Shown here: positions 27,033 to 37,352 of the stretch, in pieces
Layout: every line of letters begins with the position of its first letter
Position numbering within the stretch: the first letter of the stretch is position 1
From: Hyphomicrobiales bacterium
GTDB taxonomy: Bacteria > Pseudomonadota > Alphaproteobacteria > Rhizobiales > Xanthobacteraceae
NCBI GenBank assembly: GCA_016185205.1
Contig: JACPOA010000010.1
Coordinates: 1 to 48,094, forward strand
Length of the DNA: 48,094 nucleotides
Direction of reading: 5' to 3'
The notes under the pieces: model-generated
Seen by the model: only the letters and a program-made list of their open reading frames with translations
Told to the model about the DNA's origin: nothing
Databases searched by the model: none
Made by a program: the position numbers and the translations under genes

Positions 27033-27923
27033 TTAACCGCCACGGCCCTCGCGGAACGCCTGCGGCGTCATGCCGGTCTGCTTGCGGAAAAACCGCGTGA
27101 AGTGGGAAGGGTCGGAGAAGGCGAGGTCGTAGGCGATCTCGTGGATCGGCTGGCCGGTGAACACGAGCTGGCGTTTGGCCTCGGTCAACACGCGCTGGCG
27201 GATCAGGTGGCCGGCGGTCACGCCGGTGGCGCGCTTGACGTGGTCGTTGAGGCGGTCGGGCGTCATCGCCAGCCGACCGGCATAGAAGCTGATCAGACGC
27301 TCTTTGCGGAAATGCTCGTCGACCAGCTGCCGCAAGGCCTCCACCCGCGCATCGGCGCGCGACAGCGTCACCTCGCCGCTGCGCGCGCGGCTGACGCCGA
27401 GCCGCACCACCTCGATCGCGATCAGCGCCAGCAGTCCGCGCATGGCAATCCGATAGCCTTCGCGCGCCAGCGAGGTTTCCTCGTTCAGATCGGCGCACAG
27501 CATGGCGAGACGTTTGGCCTCAGTCGCGCTCGTCAGCGGCAACAGCGGATCGACCGCCACCGCCTTGAGCCGCGCCAGCGCCTCGCCCGACTGGTCGCCG
27601 AGCGCGTCGGCGACGTCCTCGGTGAAGCTCACCACCCATCCGTTGGTGACCCGCGGGGTGAAGCGGAAACCATGCGCGATGGTGGCCGGCACCAGGATCA
27701 CGGCCGGCGCCGTGAACGGCACGGTCGCGGTTTCGAAGCTCATCTCGCCGCCACCCTGCTCGATCAGCAGCAGCTGGAACAGGTTGCGGTGGCGGTGGGC
27801 GCGGATCGTCCAGTCATGCACCGAGGAGCGCGACGCGATGGTTTCGATATGGATGAAGTCAAATACCGAGTCGTCCGGCGGATCGCCGTATAGGTGAAAC
27901 AGCGGCAGCGCGGAGGTCGCCAT
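27033..27923 (-). CDS. AraC-family transcriptional regulator (PobR-like)
   Basis: A 296-residue regulator with an N-terminal cupin-like sensor domain (about residues 35-110: IRAHRHRNLFQLLLIEQGGG, VPATIAHGFRF) and a C-terminal AraC DNA-binding domain with two helix-turn-helices (MTPDRLNDHVKRATG... FSDPSHFTRFFRKQTGMTPQAFR). The overall shape resembles PobR-type activators of aromatic acid catabolism. The 4-hydroxybenzoate gene pobA is not in the window, so the target may be the membrane protein downstream or distant genes. It ends a small minus-strand unit and is separated from the Q-rich gene by a terminator at 27988-28011. Confidence 0.85.
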   Translation of the reverse strand: MATSALPLFHLYGDPPDDSVFDFIHIETIASRSSVHDWTIRAHRHRNLFQLLLIEQGGGEMSFETATVPFTAPAVILVPATIAHGFRFTPRVTNGWVVSFTEDVADALGDQSGEALARLKAVAVDPLLPLTSATEAKRLAMLCADLNEETSLAREGYRIAMRGLLALIAIEVVRLGVSRARSGEVTLSRADARVEALRQLVDEHFRKERLISFYAGRLAMTPDRLNDHVKRATGVTAGHLIRQRVLTEAKRQLVFTGQPIHEIAYDLAFSDPSHFTRFFRKQTGMTPQAFREGRGG

Positions 27924-27987
27924 GGCGCGCCAAGCATATGCGAGCGCGCGCGCCAGGCCAAATGGAACGCGGGGACGTTAAATCGAA

Positions 27988-28011
27988 AAGCCCCGCCAAC
28001 TGGCGGGGCTT
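27988..28011 (-). terminator. Rho-independent terminator of the Q-rich gene
   Basis: AAGCCCCGCC (27988-27997) pairs with GGCGGGGCTT (28002-28011) around a short loop. Read on the minus strand the stem is followed by TTCGATTT. It lies 26 bases after the Q-rich gene's stop codon and 65 bases before the AraC gene start, so it ends that small transcript. Confidence 0.8.
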
Positions 28012-28036
28012 CCGTTCGTCGATCTAAGTGGCGGTC

Positions 28037-28219
28037 TCAGTGGCGGTCTTCGCCGTGCTGGCTATGCTGGCCGCCCTGGCCGGGGCGATCCTGCTGCTGC
28101 TGTTGGCCGGGCTTTTGCCCGCCGCCCTGCTGCTGCTGACCAGGCTTCTGCTGGCCGGGCTGTTGATTGCCCTGCTGCTGCTGACCGGGTTTCTGGTTGG
28201 GGTTCTGGTTCTGATTCAT
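28037..28219 (-). CDS. Q/G/P/N-rich 60-residue peptide
   Basis: A 60-residue low-complexity protein: MNQNQNPNQKPGQQQQ followed by repeats of the type QKPGQQQQ and a charged tail (QDRPGQGGQHSQHGEDRH). About half of the residues are Gln or Gly and there are no hydrophobic residues, so it should be disordered and soluble. GGAAGG lies a few bases upstream of the ATG, and a terminator follows the stop, so despite the low complexity this is a proper transcription unit. Similar short peptides are common in Hyphomicrobiales, with unknown function; they may be stress or desiccation proteins. The Leu-rich open frame on the opposite strand is a shadow. A GGAAC-type promoter lies upstream. Confidence 0.72.
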   Translation of the reverse strand: MNQNQNPNQKPGQQQQGNQQPGQQKPGQQQQGGGQKPGQQQQQDRPGQGGQHSQHGEDRH

Positions 28220-28331
28220 TCAATTTCCTTCCAACGTTGGTGGCTTTCCTGGCTCGAAGACACGCTTCGAATCCTTCGGGCCAAGATGATAACGCTCCGT
28301 CGAGTGTATCGTTCCTTTCGCAATGGTATGC

Positions 28332-28358
28332 GGAACTCTACGCACCACTGGGAGTTCC
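28332..28358. promoter_or_regulatory. Possible bidirectional EcfG-type (GGAAC) promoter
   Basis: GGAAC (28332-28336) is followed after 16 bases by AGTT (28353-28356). The same pattern reads on the opposite strand: GGAAC (28358-28354), 16 bases, AGTT (28337-28334). The consensus for alphaproteobacterial general-stress sigma factor EcfG is GGAAC-N16/17-CGTT, so the -10 part has one mismatch. The site lies between two divergent tiny genes; the + copy would start transcription about 30 bases before the ATG at 28394. Confidence 0.5.
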
Positions 28359-28393
28359 ATTTCAATACCAATGGAAAGCGAAGGGATAACGCC

Positions 28394-28477
28394 ATGGGAC
28401 GCTACGCACTGCTTTGGATGATCGGGGTTCCGGTCCCCATCCTGGTGCTGATCTGGCTTTTCGGCGGCCTAAACTAG
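28394..28477 (+). CDS. 27-residue single-helix membrane peptide
   Basis: A 27-residue peptide, MGRYALLWMIGVPVPILVLI plus WLFGGLN. It is one long hydrophobic helix with a basic N-terminus, so probably inserted N-in in the inner membrane. AAGGG at 28381-28385 lies eight bases before the ATG. The stop codon TAG overlaps the stop of the convergent sterol-desaturase-like gene by four bases. The peptide resembles small membrane peptides encoded in many Rhizobiales, but no function can be named. An upstream GGAAC promoter suggests stress induction. Confidence 0.6.
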   Translation: MGRYALLWMIGVPVPILVLIWLFGGLN

Positions 28478-29271
28478 GACGCGTCGCGGAACGGCTGCGT
28501 CAGCAGCCTGACGATCCGCGATTCCGCGGCCTCGCGAAATACCGGCAGGCCGATGGTCATGACCTGCTCGCCGGCCGCCGGATTGGCGCGATAGGTGCCG
28601 AACAGGCGATCCCACCACGGCAGATTGAATCCGAAATTGCTGTCGGTCTCCTCGCGCGCGATCGAATGATGCACCTGGTGCATCTGCGGCGTGACCACGA
28701 TCCAGCGCACGATTGGCTCGAGCCGCGGCGGCAGCGCCACGTTGCTGTGGTTGAACATTGAGGTCGCGTTGAGCAGCACCTCGAAGATCAGCACGGCCGG
28801 CGCCGGCACGCCGAGCGCCACGATCGCCGCCATCTTGATCGCCAGCGACAGTAAAATCTCCAGCGGGTGGAAGCGCAGGCCGGTGGTCACGTCGATGTCG
28901 AGATCGGCATGATGCATGCGGTGCAGTCGCCACAAAACCGGCACGTGATGAAAGACGACGTGCTGGGTGTAGATGACGAGGTCGAGCGCGATCACGCCGA
29001 GCACGATCGCCGCCCACAACGGCAAGCCGGCCAGGGTGAACAGGCCCCAGTTCTTGTCCGCCGCGATCAGCGCCACGCCGACCGCGGTGGTCGGCACCAG
29101 CAGCCGCACCGCCAGGATGTCGAGCGCCAGGATGCCGAGATTGCCCGGCCAGCGCGGCGCGCGGCCGACCGCAAGCGCCCGCCGCGGGGCGAGCCACTCC
29201 CACAGCGCCATGCCGCTGAAAACCACGGCGGCGCCAGCGACGCGGACGGCTATTTCCAGGCTGGGGGACAT
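28474..29271 (-). CDS. Sterol desaturase/fatty acid hydroxylase family protein
   Basis: A 265-residue membrane di-iron enzyme. The His motifs of the family are present: QHVVFHH (H104, H108, H109), HRMHH (H117, H120, H121) and MHQVHHS near residue 210, with further H in the C-terminal part. Four or more hydrophobic helices bracket them. Members hydroxylate or desaturate sterols, hopanoids, carotenoids or fatty acids at the membrane with O2; the substrate is not determined here. It is convergent with the 27-residue peptide gene, and an orphan minus-strand terminator lies about 105 bases upstream of its start. Confidence 0.85.
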   Translation of the reverse strand: MSPSLEIAVRVAGAAVVFSGMALWEWLAPRRALAVGRAPRWPGNLGILALDILAVRLLVPTTAVGVALIAADKNWGLFTLAGLPLWAAIVLGVIALDLVIYTQHVVFHHVPVLWRLHRMHHADLDIDVTTGLRFHPLEILLSLAIKMAAIVALGVPAPAVLIFEVLLNATSMFNHSNVALPPRLEPIVRWIVVTPQMHQVHHSIAREETDSNFGFNLPWWDRLFGTYRANPAAGEQVMTIGLPVFREAAESRIVRLLTQPFRDAS

Positions 29272-29374
29272 GGATCCTTGCCTTGCCCTTGGCTTGCGAC
29301 CAGAAGACTTAATAACACGCTTTGCCTACCAGCGTTGCCGCTCCCGCGCCGCCCTGTTAAGCCTTAAGAATCGG

Positions 29375-29399
29375 AAAAAAGGCCGTCAGCCGGACGGCC
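29375..29399 (-). terminator. Orphan rho-independent terminator facing left
   Basis: GGCCGTC (29381-29387) and GACGGCC (29393-29399) form a 7-bp stem. Read on the minus strand the stem is followed by six T residues (29380-29375). No minus-strand gene lies upstream, because the livH gene on the plus strand starts at 29424. It may stop antisense transcription from the liv operon before the sterol-desaturase-like gene, or end a small RNA antisense to livH. Confidence 0.65.
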
Positions 29400-29423
29400 G
29401 CGCGGAAGGCGTGAGCGTTACGC

Positions 29424-30341
<918 letters not shown>

Positions 30342-30342
30342 G

Positions 30343-31706
<1,364 letters not shown>

Positions 31707-31707
<1 letters not shown>

Positions 31708-32615
31708 TGGGCAGCGCTGATGACATCCTGCTCCGCGTCGAGCATCTGACCATGCGCTTCGGCGGCTTGGTCGCGGTCGACGATCTGTCGTTTACGGCGC
31801 AGCAGGGCAACATCACCGCGCTGATCGGTCCGAACGGCGCCGGCAAGACCACGGTGTTCAACTGCATCACCGGCTTCTACAAGCCGAGCGAAGGCCGCCT
31901 GGGCTTGCGCCACGGCGACGCCGCGGTGTGGAGCGAGCTGGAAGCGCTCACCGACAGCGGCCAGCGCAGCCTGGCGCTGAGCCACGGCGCGCTCTACCTG
32001 CTCGAACGCATGCCGGATTTTCTCGTCACCCAGCAGGCGCGCGTCGCCCGCACCTTCCAGAACATCCGGCTGTTTCCCGGCATGACGGTGCTGGAAAACC
32101 TGCTGGTCGCCCAGCACAACCGGCTGATGCTGGCGTCGGGCTATACCCTGCTCGGCGTGCTCGGCTTTCCGTCTTATGCCGCGGCCGAACGCGCCGCCAT
32201 CGAGACGGCGCGCGATTGGCTCGATCGCATCGGTCTGCTTGGGCGCGCCGACGATCCGGCCGGCGACCTGCCCTACGGCGCGCAGCGGCGGCTGGAGATC
32301 GCGCGCGCCATGTGCACCGAGCCGGTGCTGCTCTGTCTCGACGAGCCGGCCGCCGGCCTCAATCCGCGCGAGAGCGCCGAACTCAACGCGCTGCTGCTGG
32401 CGATCCGCGACGAGCACGCCATCTCGATTCTGCTGATCGAGCATGACATGTCGGTGGTGATGGAGATTTCCGACCACGTGGTCGTGCTCGACTATGGCGT
32501 CAAGATCGCCGACGGCGCGCCGGCCGCGATCCGCGACGATCCCAAGGTGATCGCCGCCTATCTCGGCGTCGCCGACGAAGACGTCGCCAAGGTGGAAGCG
32601 GAGGTGGGGTTATGA
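31707..32615 (+). CDS. livG: Branched-chain amino acid ABC transporter ATPase LivG
   Basis: A 302-residue ATPase. Walker A GPNGAGKTT is at residues 41-49, the signature region is LPYGAQRRLEIARAM and Walker B VLLCLDEPAAG, with the H-loop IEHDMS. Between Walker A and the conserved ARTFQNIRLF there is an insertion of about 30 residues (GLRHGDAAVWSELEAL... LLERMPDFLV), which explains the length over the usual 255; similar inserts are seen in rhizobial LivG. It drives import with LivF. Its stop (TGA at 32613-32615) overlaps the ATG of the following DUF559 ORF by four bases; in most genomes livF follows directly. Confidence 0.93.
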
Positions 32616-33114
32616 CCGCACCGCGCACTCCAACCTCCCCCTGCAAGGCAGGGCTATCGCATGTTCAGGAGCATATCGACGAGGAAGCTGTCGTCCCAGG
32701 CAGCCCGTTTGAGTTTGCCTCGCAAAGAGATCTTTGTGTCGGGATGAGCGCGAGCGATATTGAGTGCAAGTCGCCGCAGAACGGCTTGCGGCGGGATCAA
32801 ATCGATAATCTGAGTTTCAGACGGCAGCATCCCGTCGGAGCTTTCACACTCGATTTTTATTGTCCGTCGCTTCGGCTCGCCATCGAAGTGGATGGCGGGC
32901 AGCACGCCGAAGGCATTGGAAAGCGTCGCGATGAACAACGGACGACTTGGCTCGAGTCAAAAGGGATCGTCATCATCCGCTTTTGGAATAATGACGTCCT
33001 AACGAATTTGAACGGCGTCTTGGAGGTAATCGCGCAGGTCGCTTCGCAACGTCGCGCGCTGACCCCCTCCCCAACCCTCCCCCTTTCAGGGGGAGGGAGA
33101 ACAAAGGCTGTGCC

Positions 33115-33118
<4 letters not shown>
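32612..33118 (+). CDS. DUF559 (Vsr-like nuclease fold) ORF inserted between livG and livF
   Basis: A 168-residue open frame containing a DUF559 core from about residue 65 to 143: FRRQHPVGAFTLDFYCP, LAIEVDGGQH and IVIIRFWNNDVLTNLNGVLEVI. The D, E-x-D-G and Q-H residues are those of the PD-(D/E)XK-type fold of Vsr/DUF559 endonuclease-like proteins; activity is unproven. Residues 1-60 and the Pro-rich tail (LTPSPTLPLSGGG) are translated repeat sequence, and the native start could be ATG 32744 (MSASDIECKS). It begins in an ATGA overlap with livG and ends in an ATGA overlap with livF, so it bridges the two. Its 5' part (32647-32774) is identical to the window's last 128 bases. Confidence 0.75.
32647..32774. 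repeat. Interspersed repeat, copy A (128 bp, identical to copy B)
   Basis: These 128 bases match 47967-48094 without a mismatch. Both copies are preceded by a C-rich stretch (CCTCCCCCT-like), which could form a hairpin with GGCAGGG. The DUF559 ORF runs through it. At the right end of the element a second palindrome, CCCTCCCCC/GGGGGAGGG (33075-33097), lies 17 bases before livF. Identity over the whole visible overlap suggests recent copying of the unit. The true left edge is probably near 32633 and the right edge near 33114. Confidence 0.9.
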
Positions 33119-33836
<718 letters not shown>

Positions 33837-33840
<4 letters not shown>

Positions 33841-34202
33841 CCGCCTTCTCCATCCCCGAACTGCTCTACGAGGAAGGCTCGTTCGGCGTCTTCCTTCTGG
33901 TCACTATCGTCCTGGGCGGCGGGGCGGCGGTGCTGTCCGGGCGCGCCATTGCCGCCACCTGGCGGCCATGGTGGCAAATTGTCGCTTATAGCTTCATCCT
34001 CGGCCTGGCCGTGCGATTCATTCATTTCAGCCTGTTCGACGGCACCCTGCTGTCGGCTCATTATTATCTGGTCGACAGCGCGGCGTGCATGGCCTTCGGA
34101 TTCTTAGGCTTTCGGGCCGCCCGCGCGGCGCAGATGATCGCGCAATATCGCTGGATCAACGAGGGAGCCGGCCCCCTGCGCTGGCGCCGGAAACCGCCCT
34201 GA
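33837..34202 (+). CDS. Small membrane protein of the liv operon (DUF6867-like)
   Basis: A 121-residue protein with three probable helices (FGVFLLVTIVLGGGAAVL, WWQIVAYSFILGLAVRFIHF, YYLVDSAACMAFGFLGF) and a basic C-terminal tail (RWRRKPP). The sequence resembles a Hyphomicrobiales family found beside livF, which I believe is DUF6867; the name is from memory. It overlaps livF by four bases, and so is probably translated with the transporter. A palindromic repeat separates it from livK. Function is unknown; an accessory or assembly role for the permease is only a guess from position. Confidence 0.75.
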
Positions 34203-34221
34203 CGTAACATTTAACCGTTAC

Positions 34222-34268
34222 CGCATGATCCCGAAAAGTGGGTACGGGTTTTCGGATAAGATCATGCG
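34222..34268. repeat. Palindromic interspersed repeat, copy 2
   Basis: CGCATGATC and GATCATGCG arms enclose CCCGAAAAGTGGG and GGGTTTTCGG; 44 of 47 bases equal 684-730. It lies between the small membrane gene and livK, 43 bases before the livK start, so it is part of the intergenic mRNA if the operon is read through. It could form a hairpin that sets relative livK expression. Confidence 0.88.
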
Positions 34269-34311
34269 CAAGCAATATCGAGCCTACCGGCTCCACCAAA
34301 GGGGAAGACGG

Positions 34312-35454
34312 ATGAACAGGATCACCACGCTCAGCCTCGCGCTGGGCTTCGCGATCGCCACGGCGGGAACAGCGGCGGCCCAGGTCAAATTCGCCGTCGG
34401 CGGACCGATCACCGGACCGAGCGCCGCCACCGGCGCGCAGATGAAGAACGGCGTCGACCAGGCGGCCGAAGACATCAACAAAGCCGGCGGCATTCTCGGC
34501 CAGAAACTCACGGTCGCCTACGGCGACGACGTCTCCGATCCCAAACAGGGCGTCTCGGTCGCCAACAAGTTCGCCGCCGACGGCATCAAATTCGTGATCG
34601 GCCACTACAATTCCGGCGTGACCATACCATCATCGGAGGTCTATCAGGAAAACGGCATCCTCGCGATCACGCCGGCCTCGACCAATCCGAAGGTCACCGA
34701 ACGCGGCATGTGGAACATCTTCCGGGTCTGCGGACGCGACGACCAGCAGGGCGCGGTGGCCGGCGCGTATATCCTCAAGCACTTCAAGGGCAAGAAGATC
34801 GCCTTGGTGCACGACAAGACCACCTACGGCAAAGGCTTGGCCGATGAGGTGCGCAAGGCGATCGCCAAAGGCGGCATGAAGGACGTGCTGTACGAAGGCA
34901 TCAACACCGGCGACAAAGATTTCTCCGCGCTGGTGTCCAAGATCAAGCAGTCGGGCGCCGACTTGGTCTACTGGGGCGGCCTGTACACCGAGGGCGGCTT
35001 CATTGTGCGGCAGATGCGCGACCAGGGCGTCAAGGCCATACTGATGGGCGGCGACGGCATTACCTCGGACGAGTTCGCCTCGGTCGGCGGGCCGGGCGTG
35101 GAAGGCACGCTGATGACCTACGGCCCCGATCCGCGCAACAAACCGGAAGCGAAGAAAGTGGTGGAGGAATTCCGCGCCAAGAAGTTCGAGCCGGAAGCCT
35201 ACACGCTCTACAGCTATGCCGGCGTGCAGATCATCAAGCAGGCGGCGGAAGCGGCGAAATCGCTCGACCCCAAGAAGGTCGCCGAGAAGATGCATTCCGG
35301 CATGCACTTCAAGACCGTGCTGGGCGACATCTCGTACGACAAGAAGGGCGACATCACCAAGCTCGATTACGTGATGTACATCTGGAAGAAGGACGCCAGC
35401 GGCAAGATCAATTACGTCGAGTGCCCGGGCTCGGACTGCTCGAAGCTGAAATAG
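34312..35454 (+). CDS. livK: Branched-chain amino acid ABC transporter substrate-binding protein
   Basis: A 380-residue periplasmic binding protein with a signal peptide (LSLALGFAIATAGTAAAQ, cut near AAA-QVK). It is a type I periplasmic-binding fold: FAVGGPITGPSAATGAQMKNGV at the N-lobe, FVIGHYNSGVTIPSSEVYQENGI, GKKIALVHDKTTYGKGLADEVRK and GGDGITSDEF. This is the LivK/LivJ type feeding LivHMGF. ATG 34312 has AAGGGGAAG upstream and is preferred to an earlier in-frame ATG at 34225, which would run through the repeat. A palindrome at 35464-35514 follows. The amino acid or amide ligand is not readable. Confidence 0.93.
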   Translation: MNRITTLSLALGFAIATAGTAAAQVKFAVGGPITGPSAATGAQMKNGVDQAAEDINKAGGILGQKLTVAYGDDVSDPKQGVSVANKFAADGIKFVIGHYNSGVTIPSSEVYQENGILAITPASTNPKVTERGMWNIFRVCGRDDQQGAVAGAYILKHFKGKKIALVHDKTTYGKGLADEVRKAIAKGGMKDVLYEGINTGDKDFSALVSKIKQSGADLVYWGGLYTEGGFIVRQMRDQGVKAILMGGDGITSDEFASVGGPGVEGTLMTYGPDPRNKPEAKKVVEEFRAKKFEPEAYTLYSYAGVQIIKQAAEAAKSLDPKKVAEKMHSGMHFKTVLGDISYDKKGDITKLDYVMYIWKKDASGKINYVECPGSDCSKLK

Positions 35455-35463
35455 GCACGTCTG

Positions 35464-35514
35464 CGTGTCCCGGGCGCAGCGCATCACGCAGTGGTGCACC
35501 GCGTCCGGGACACG
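35464..35514. repeat. Palindromic element, likely bidirectional terminator
   Basis: GTGTCCCGG (35465-35473) and CCGGGACAC (35505-35513) form the outer arms, with GCGCAG / GCGTCC-type imperfect inner pairing around GCATCACGCAGTGGTGCAC. It lies between convergent livK and ccdA and probably ends both transcripts. Similar palindromes are scattered in Bradyrhizobium-like genomes. Confidence 0.72.
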
Positions 35515-35521
35515 AGTTAGA

Positions 35522-36256
35522 TTACCCGATCCGCCCGAGCACCGGGAACAGCTCCAGCAGCCAATAGCTCAATAAGTTGATGCTGCCGGTGAGGAACGCG
35601 ACGCCGGTGAGCACCAGCAGCGCGCCCATAGCCATCTCGACCTTGGCGAGATGCTTCTTGAAGCGCGCCAGAAACGCCGCGAACGGCTCGATTGCGAAGG
35701 CGGCGATGATGAACGGAATGCCGAGGCCCGCCGAATAGACCGCCAGCAGGCTGGCGCCCTTGCTCACCGTCTGTTCGGCGGCCGCCACCGTCAGGATCGC
35801 GGCCAGGATCGGCCCGATGCACGGCGTCCAGCCGAAGGCAAAGGCGAGCCCCATCACATAGGCGCCCCACAGCCCGACCGGCTTGGCCACCTCCAGCCGC
35901 TTCTGCCGATGCAACAGCGCGATCTTGGTGATGCCGAGGAAGTGCAGCCCCATGATGATGATGACCACGCCGGCGACGGTCGCCAGCGGTTCGGAATAGG
36001 CTCGGATCAGTCCGCCGATCACGCTGGCGCTGGCGCCGAGCGCCACGAACACGGTCGAGAAGCCGAGCACGAACAGCGCGGCCGCCACCACGGTCTCGCG
36101 TTTGACCAGCGGCTCCGGCTCCTTGTCCGCAAAACGCTCCAGCGAGGTGCCGGCCAGGTACACCAGATAGGGCGGCACCAGCGGCAGCACGCAGGGGGAG
36201 AGGAAGCTGACCAGGCCCGCGATCAGGGCGGCCAGATAAGTGACATCGCCATTCAT
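35522..36256 (-). CDS. ccdA: Cytochrome c biogenesis protein CcdA-like
   Basis: A 244-residue inner-membrane protein with about six helices. The two redox cysteines of CcdA/DsbD are in FLSPCVLPLVPPYLVYLAG and AFGWTPCIGPILAAI. It moves reducing equivalents from cytoplasmic thioredoxin to periplasmic thiol proteins used in cytochrome c maturation. The ATG at 36256 (MNGDVTYLAALI) is the normal start; the frame extends further upstream but into the opposite strand of the peptidase gene. It is convergent with livK across a palindromic terminator and divergent from the P1 peptidase gene. Confidence 0.9.
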   Translation of the reverse strand: MNGDVTYLAALIAGLVSFLSPCVLPLVPPYLVYLAGTSLERFADKEPEPLVKRETVVAAALFVLGFSTVFVALGASASVIGGLIRAYSEPLATVAGVVIIIMGLHFLGITKIALLHRQKRLEVAKPVGLWGAYVMGLAFAFGWTPCIGPILAAILTVAAAEQTVSKGASLLAVYSAGLGIPFIIAAFAIEPFAAFLARFKKHLAKVEMAMGALLVLTGVAFLTGSINLLSYWLLELFPVLGRIG

Positions 36257-36356
36257 GGCCCCTAGATGCCCCGGCAACTGTGGCGATGGCAAGTCGGCCG
36301 GCCGGGGTCTGACTTTCAAGTGATCGGCCGTGATAGGCTTCGGGTCTGGAGTATCA

Positions 36357-37352
36357 ATGACCACGCGCAATCTCATCACCGATATTCCCGGCGTGCGGGT
36401 CGGCCATGCCGGCAACGCCAAGCTCGGCTCCGGCACCACCGTCGTGCTGTTCGACACCGCCGTGGTGGCGAGCGTGGATGTGCGCGGCGGCGGGCCGGGC
36501 ACGCGCGAGACCGCTTTGCTCGATCCGGCGCAGACGGTGGACGGCATTGACGCCATCGTGCTGTCCGGCGGCTCCGCCTTCGGGCTCGATGCCGCCTCCG
36601 GCGTACAAGCTTACCTGCGCGAGCAGGGCCGTGGCTTTCAGGTTGGCAGCGCGCGGGTGCCGATCGTGCCGGGGGCGATCCTGTTCGACCTGCTCTCGGG
36701 CGGCGACAAGGCCTGGGGCCGCTACCCGCCCTATCGCGAGTTCGGCTACGAGGCCGCCAAAAGCGCGGGCGCCGATTGCGCGCTCGGCAGCGTCGGCGCC
36801 GGGCTGGGCGCCACCACCGTCAACCTGAAGGGCGGGCTTGGCTCGGCCTGCGCGCAGACGCGCGATGGGCTGACCGTCGGCGCCATCGTGGCGGTGAACG
36901 CCGCCGGCAGCGTCACCGTCGGCGATAGCGAGCATTTCTGGGCGGCGCCGTTCGAGCTCAACAAGGAGTTCGGCGGCCGCGGCTGGCCGCCGGCGTTCTC
37001 AGCCGATGCGCTGGCGCTGCGCAGCAAAGGCTTACCCGCCCAGAGCACCACGCTCGCGGTGGTGGCGACCGACGCGAAACTGACCAAGGCGCAGGCCAAC
37101 CGGCTGGCGGTGATCGCGCAGACCGGCCTGGCACGTTCGATCTATCCGGTGCACACGCCACTCGACGGCGACGTCGTGTTCGCAGCCAGCACCGGGCAGA
37201 AGCCGCTGGCCGATCCGGTCTATGCGATGAGCGAACTCGGCATGGTAGCGGCCAATGTCCTGGCGCGCGCGGTGGCGCGCGGCGTCTATGAGGCGACCGC
37301 GCTGCCGTTCGCGGGCAGCCTGCCGAGTTGGAAGGACAAGTTCAAAGGCTAG
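36357..37352 (+). CDS. P1 (S58) family peptidase, DmpA/NylC-like N-terminal nucleophile hydrolase
   Basis: A 331-residue protein of the DmpA/BapA/NylC family, which self-cleaves into two chains and uses the newly formed N-terminal residue as nucleophile. Landmarks are ITDIPGVRVGHA, IDAIVLSGGSAFGLDAASGV, GSVGAGLGATTVNLKGGLGSA and, near the cut site, PAQSTTLAVVATDAKLTK. By alignment from memory the cut would fall before Thr231, with Ser230 in the position where NylC has Asn. Substrates may be small peptides, D-amino acid amides or oligoamides. CTGGAG lies six bases before ATG 36357. The last four bases overlap the stop of the convergent DadA-like gene. Confidence 0.85.
   Translation: MTTRNLITDIPGVRVGHAGNAKLGSGTTVVLFDTAVVASVDVRGGGPGTRETALLDPAQTVDGIDAIVLSGGSAFGLDAASGVQAYLREQGRGFQVGSARVPIVPGAILFDLLSGGDKAWGRYPPYREFGYEAAKSAGADCALGSVGAGLGATTVNLKGGLGSACAQTRDGLTVGAIVAVNAAGSVTVGDSEHFWAAPFELNKEFGGRGWPPAFSADALALRSKGLPAQSTTLAVVATDAKLTKAQANRLAVIAQTGLARSIYPVHTPLDGDVVFAASTGQKPLADPVYAMSELGMVAANVLARAVARGVYEATALPFAGSLPSWKDKFKG

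Noticed and set aside
28028-28393. Leu-rich hydrophobic open frame on the plus strand
   Set aside because: It is the complement of the Q-rich gene, which has its own ribosome binding site and terminator. Only the last 27 codons (from 28394) make a credible gene.
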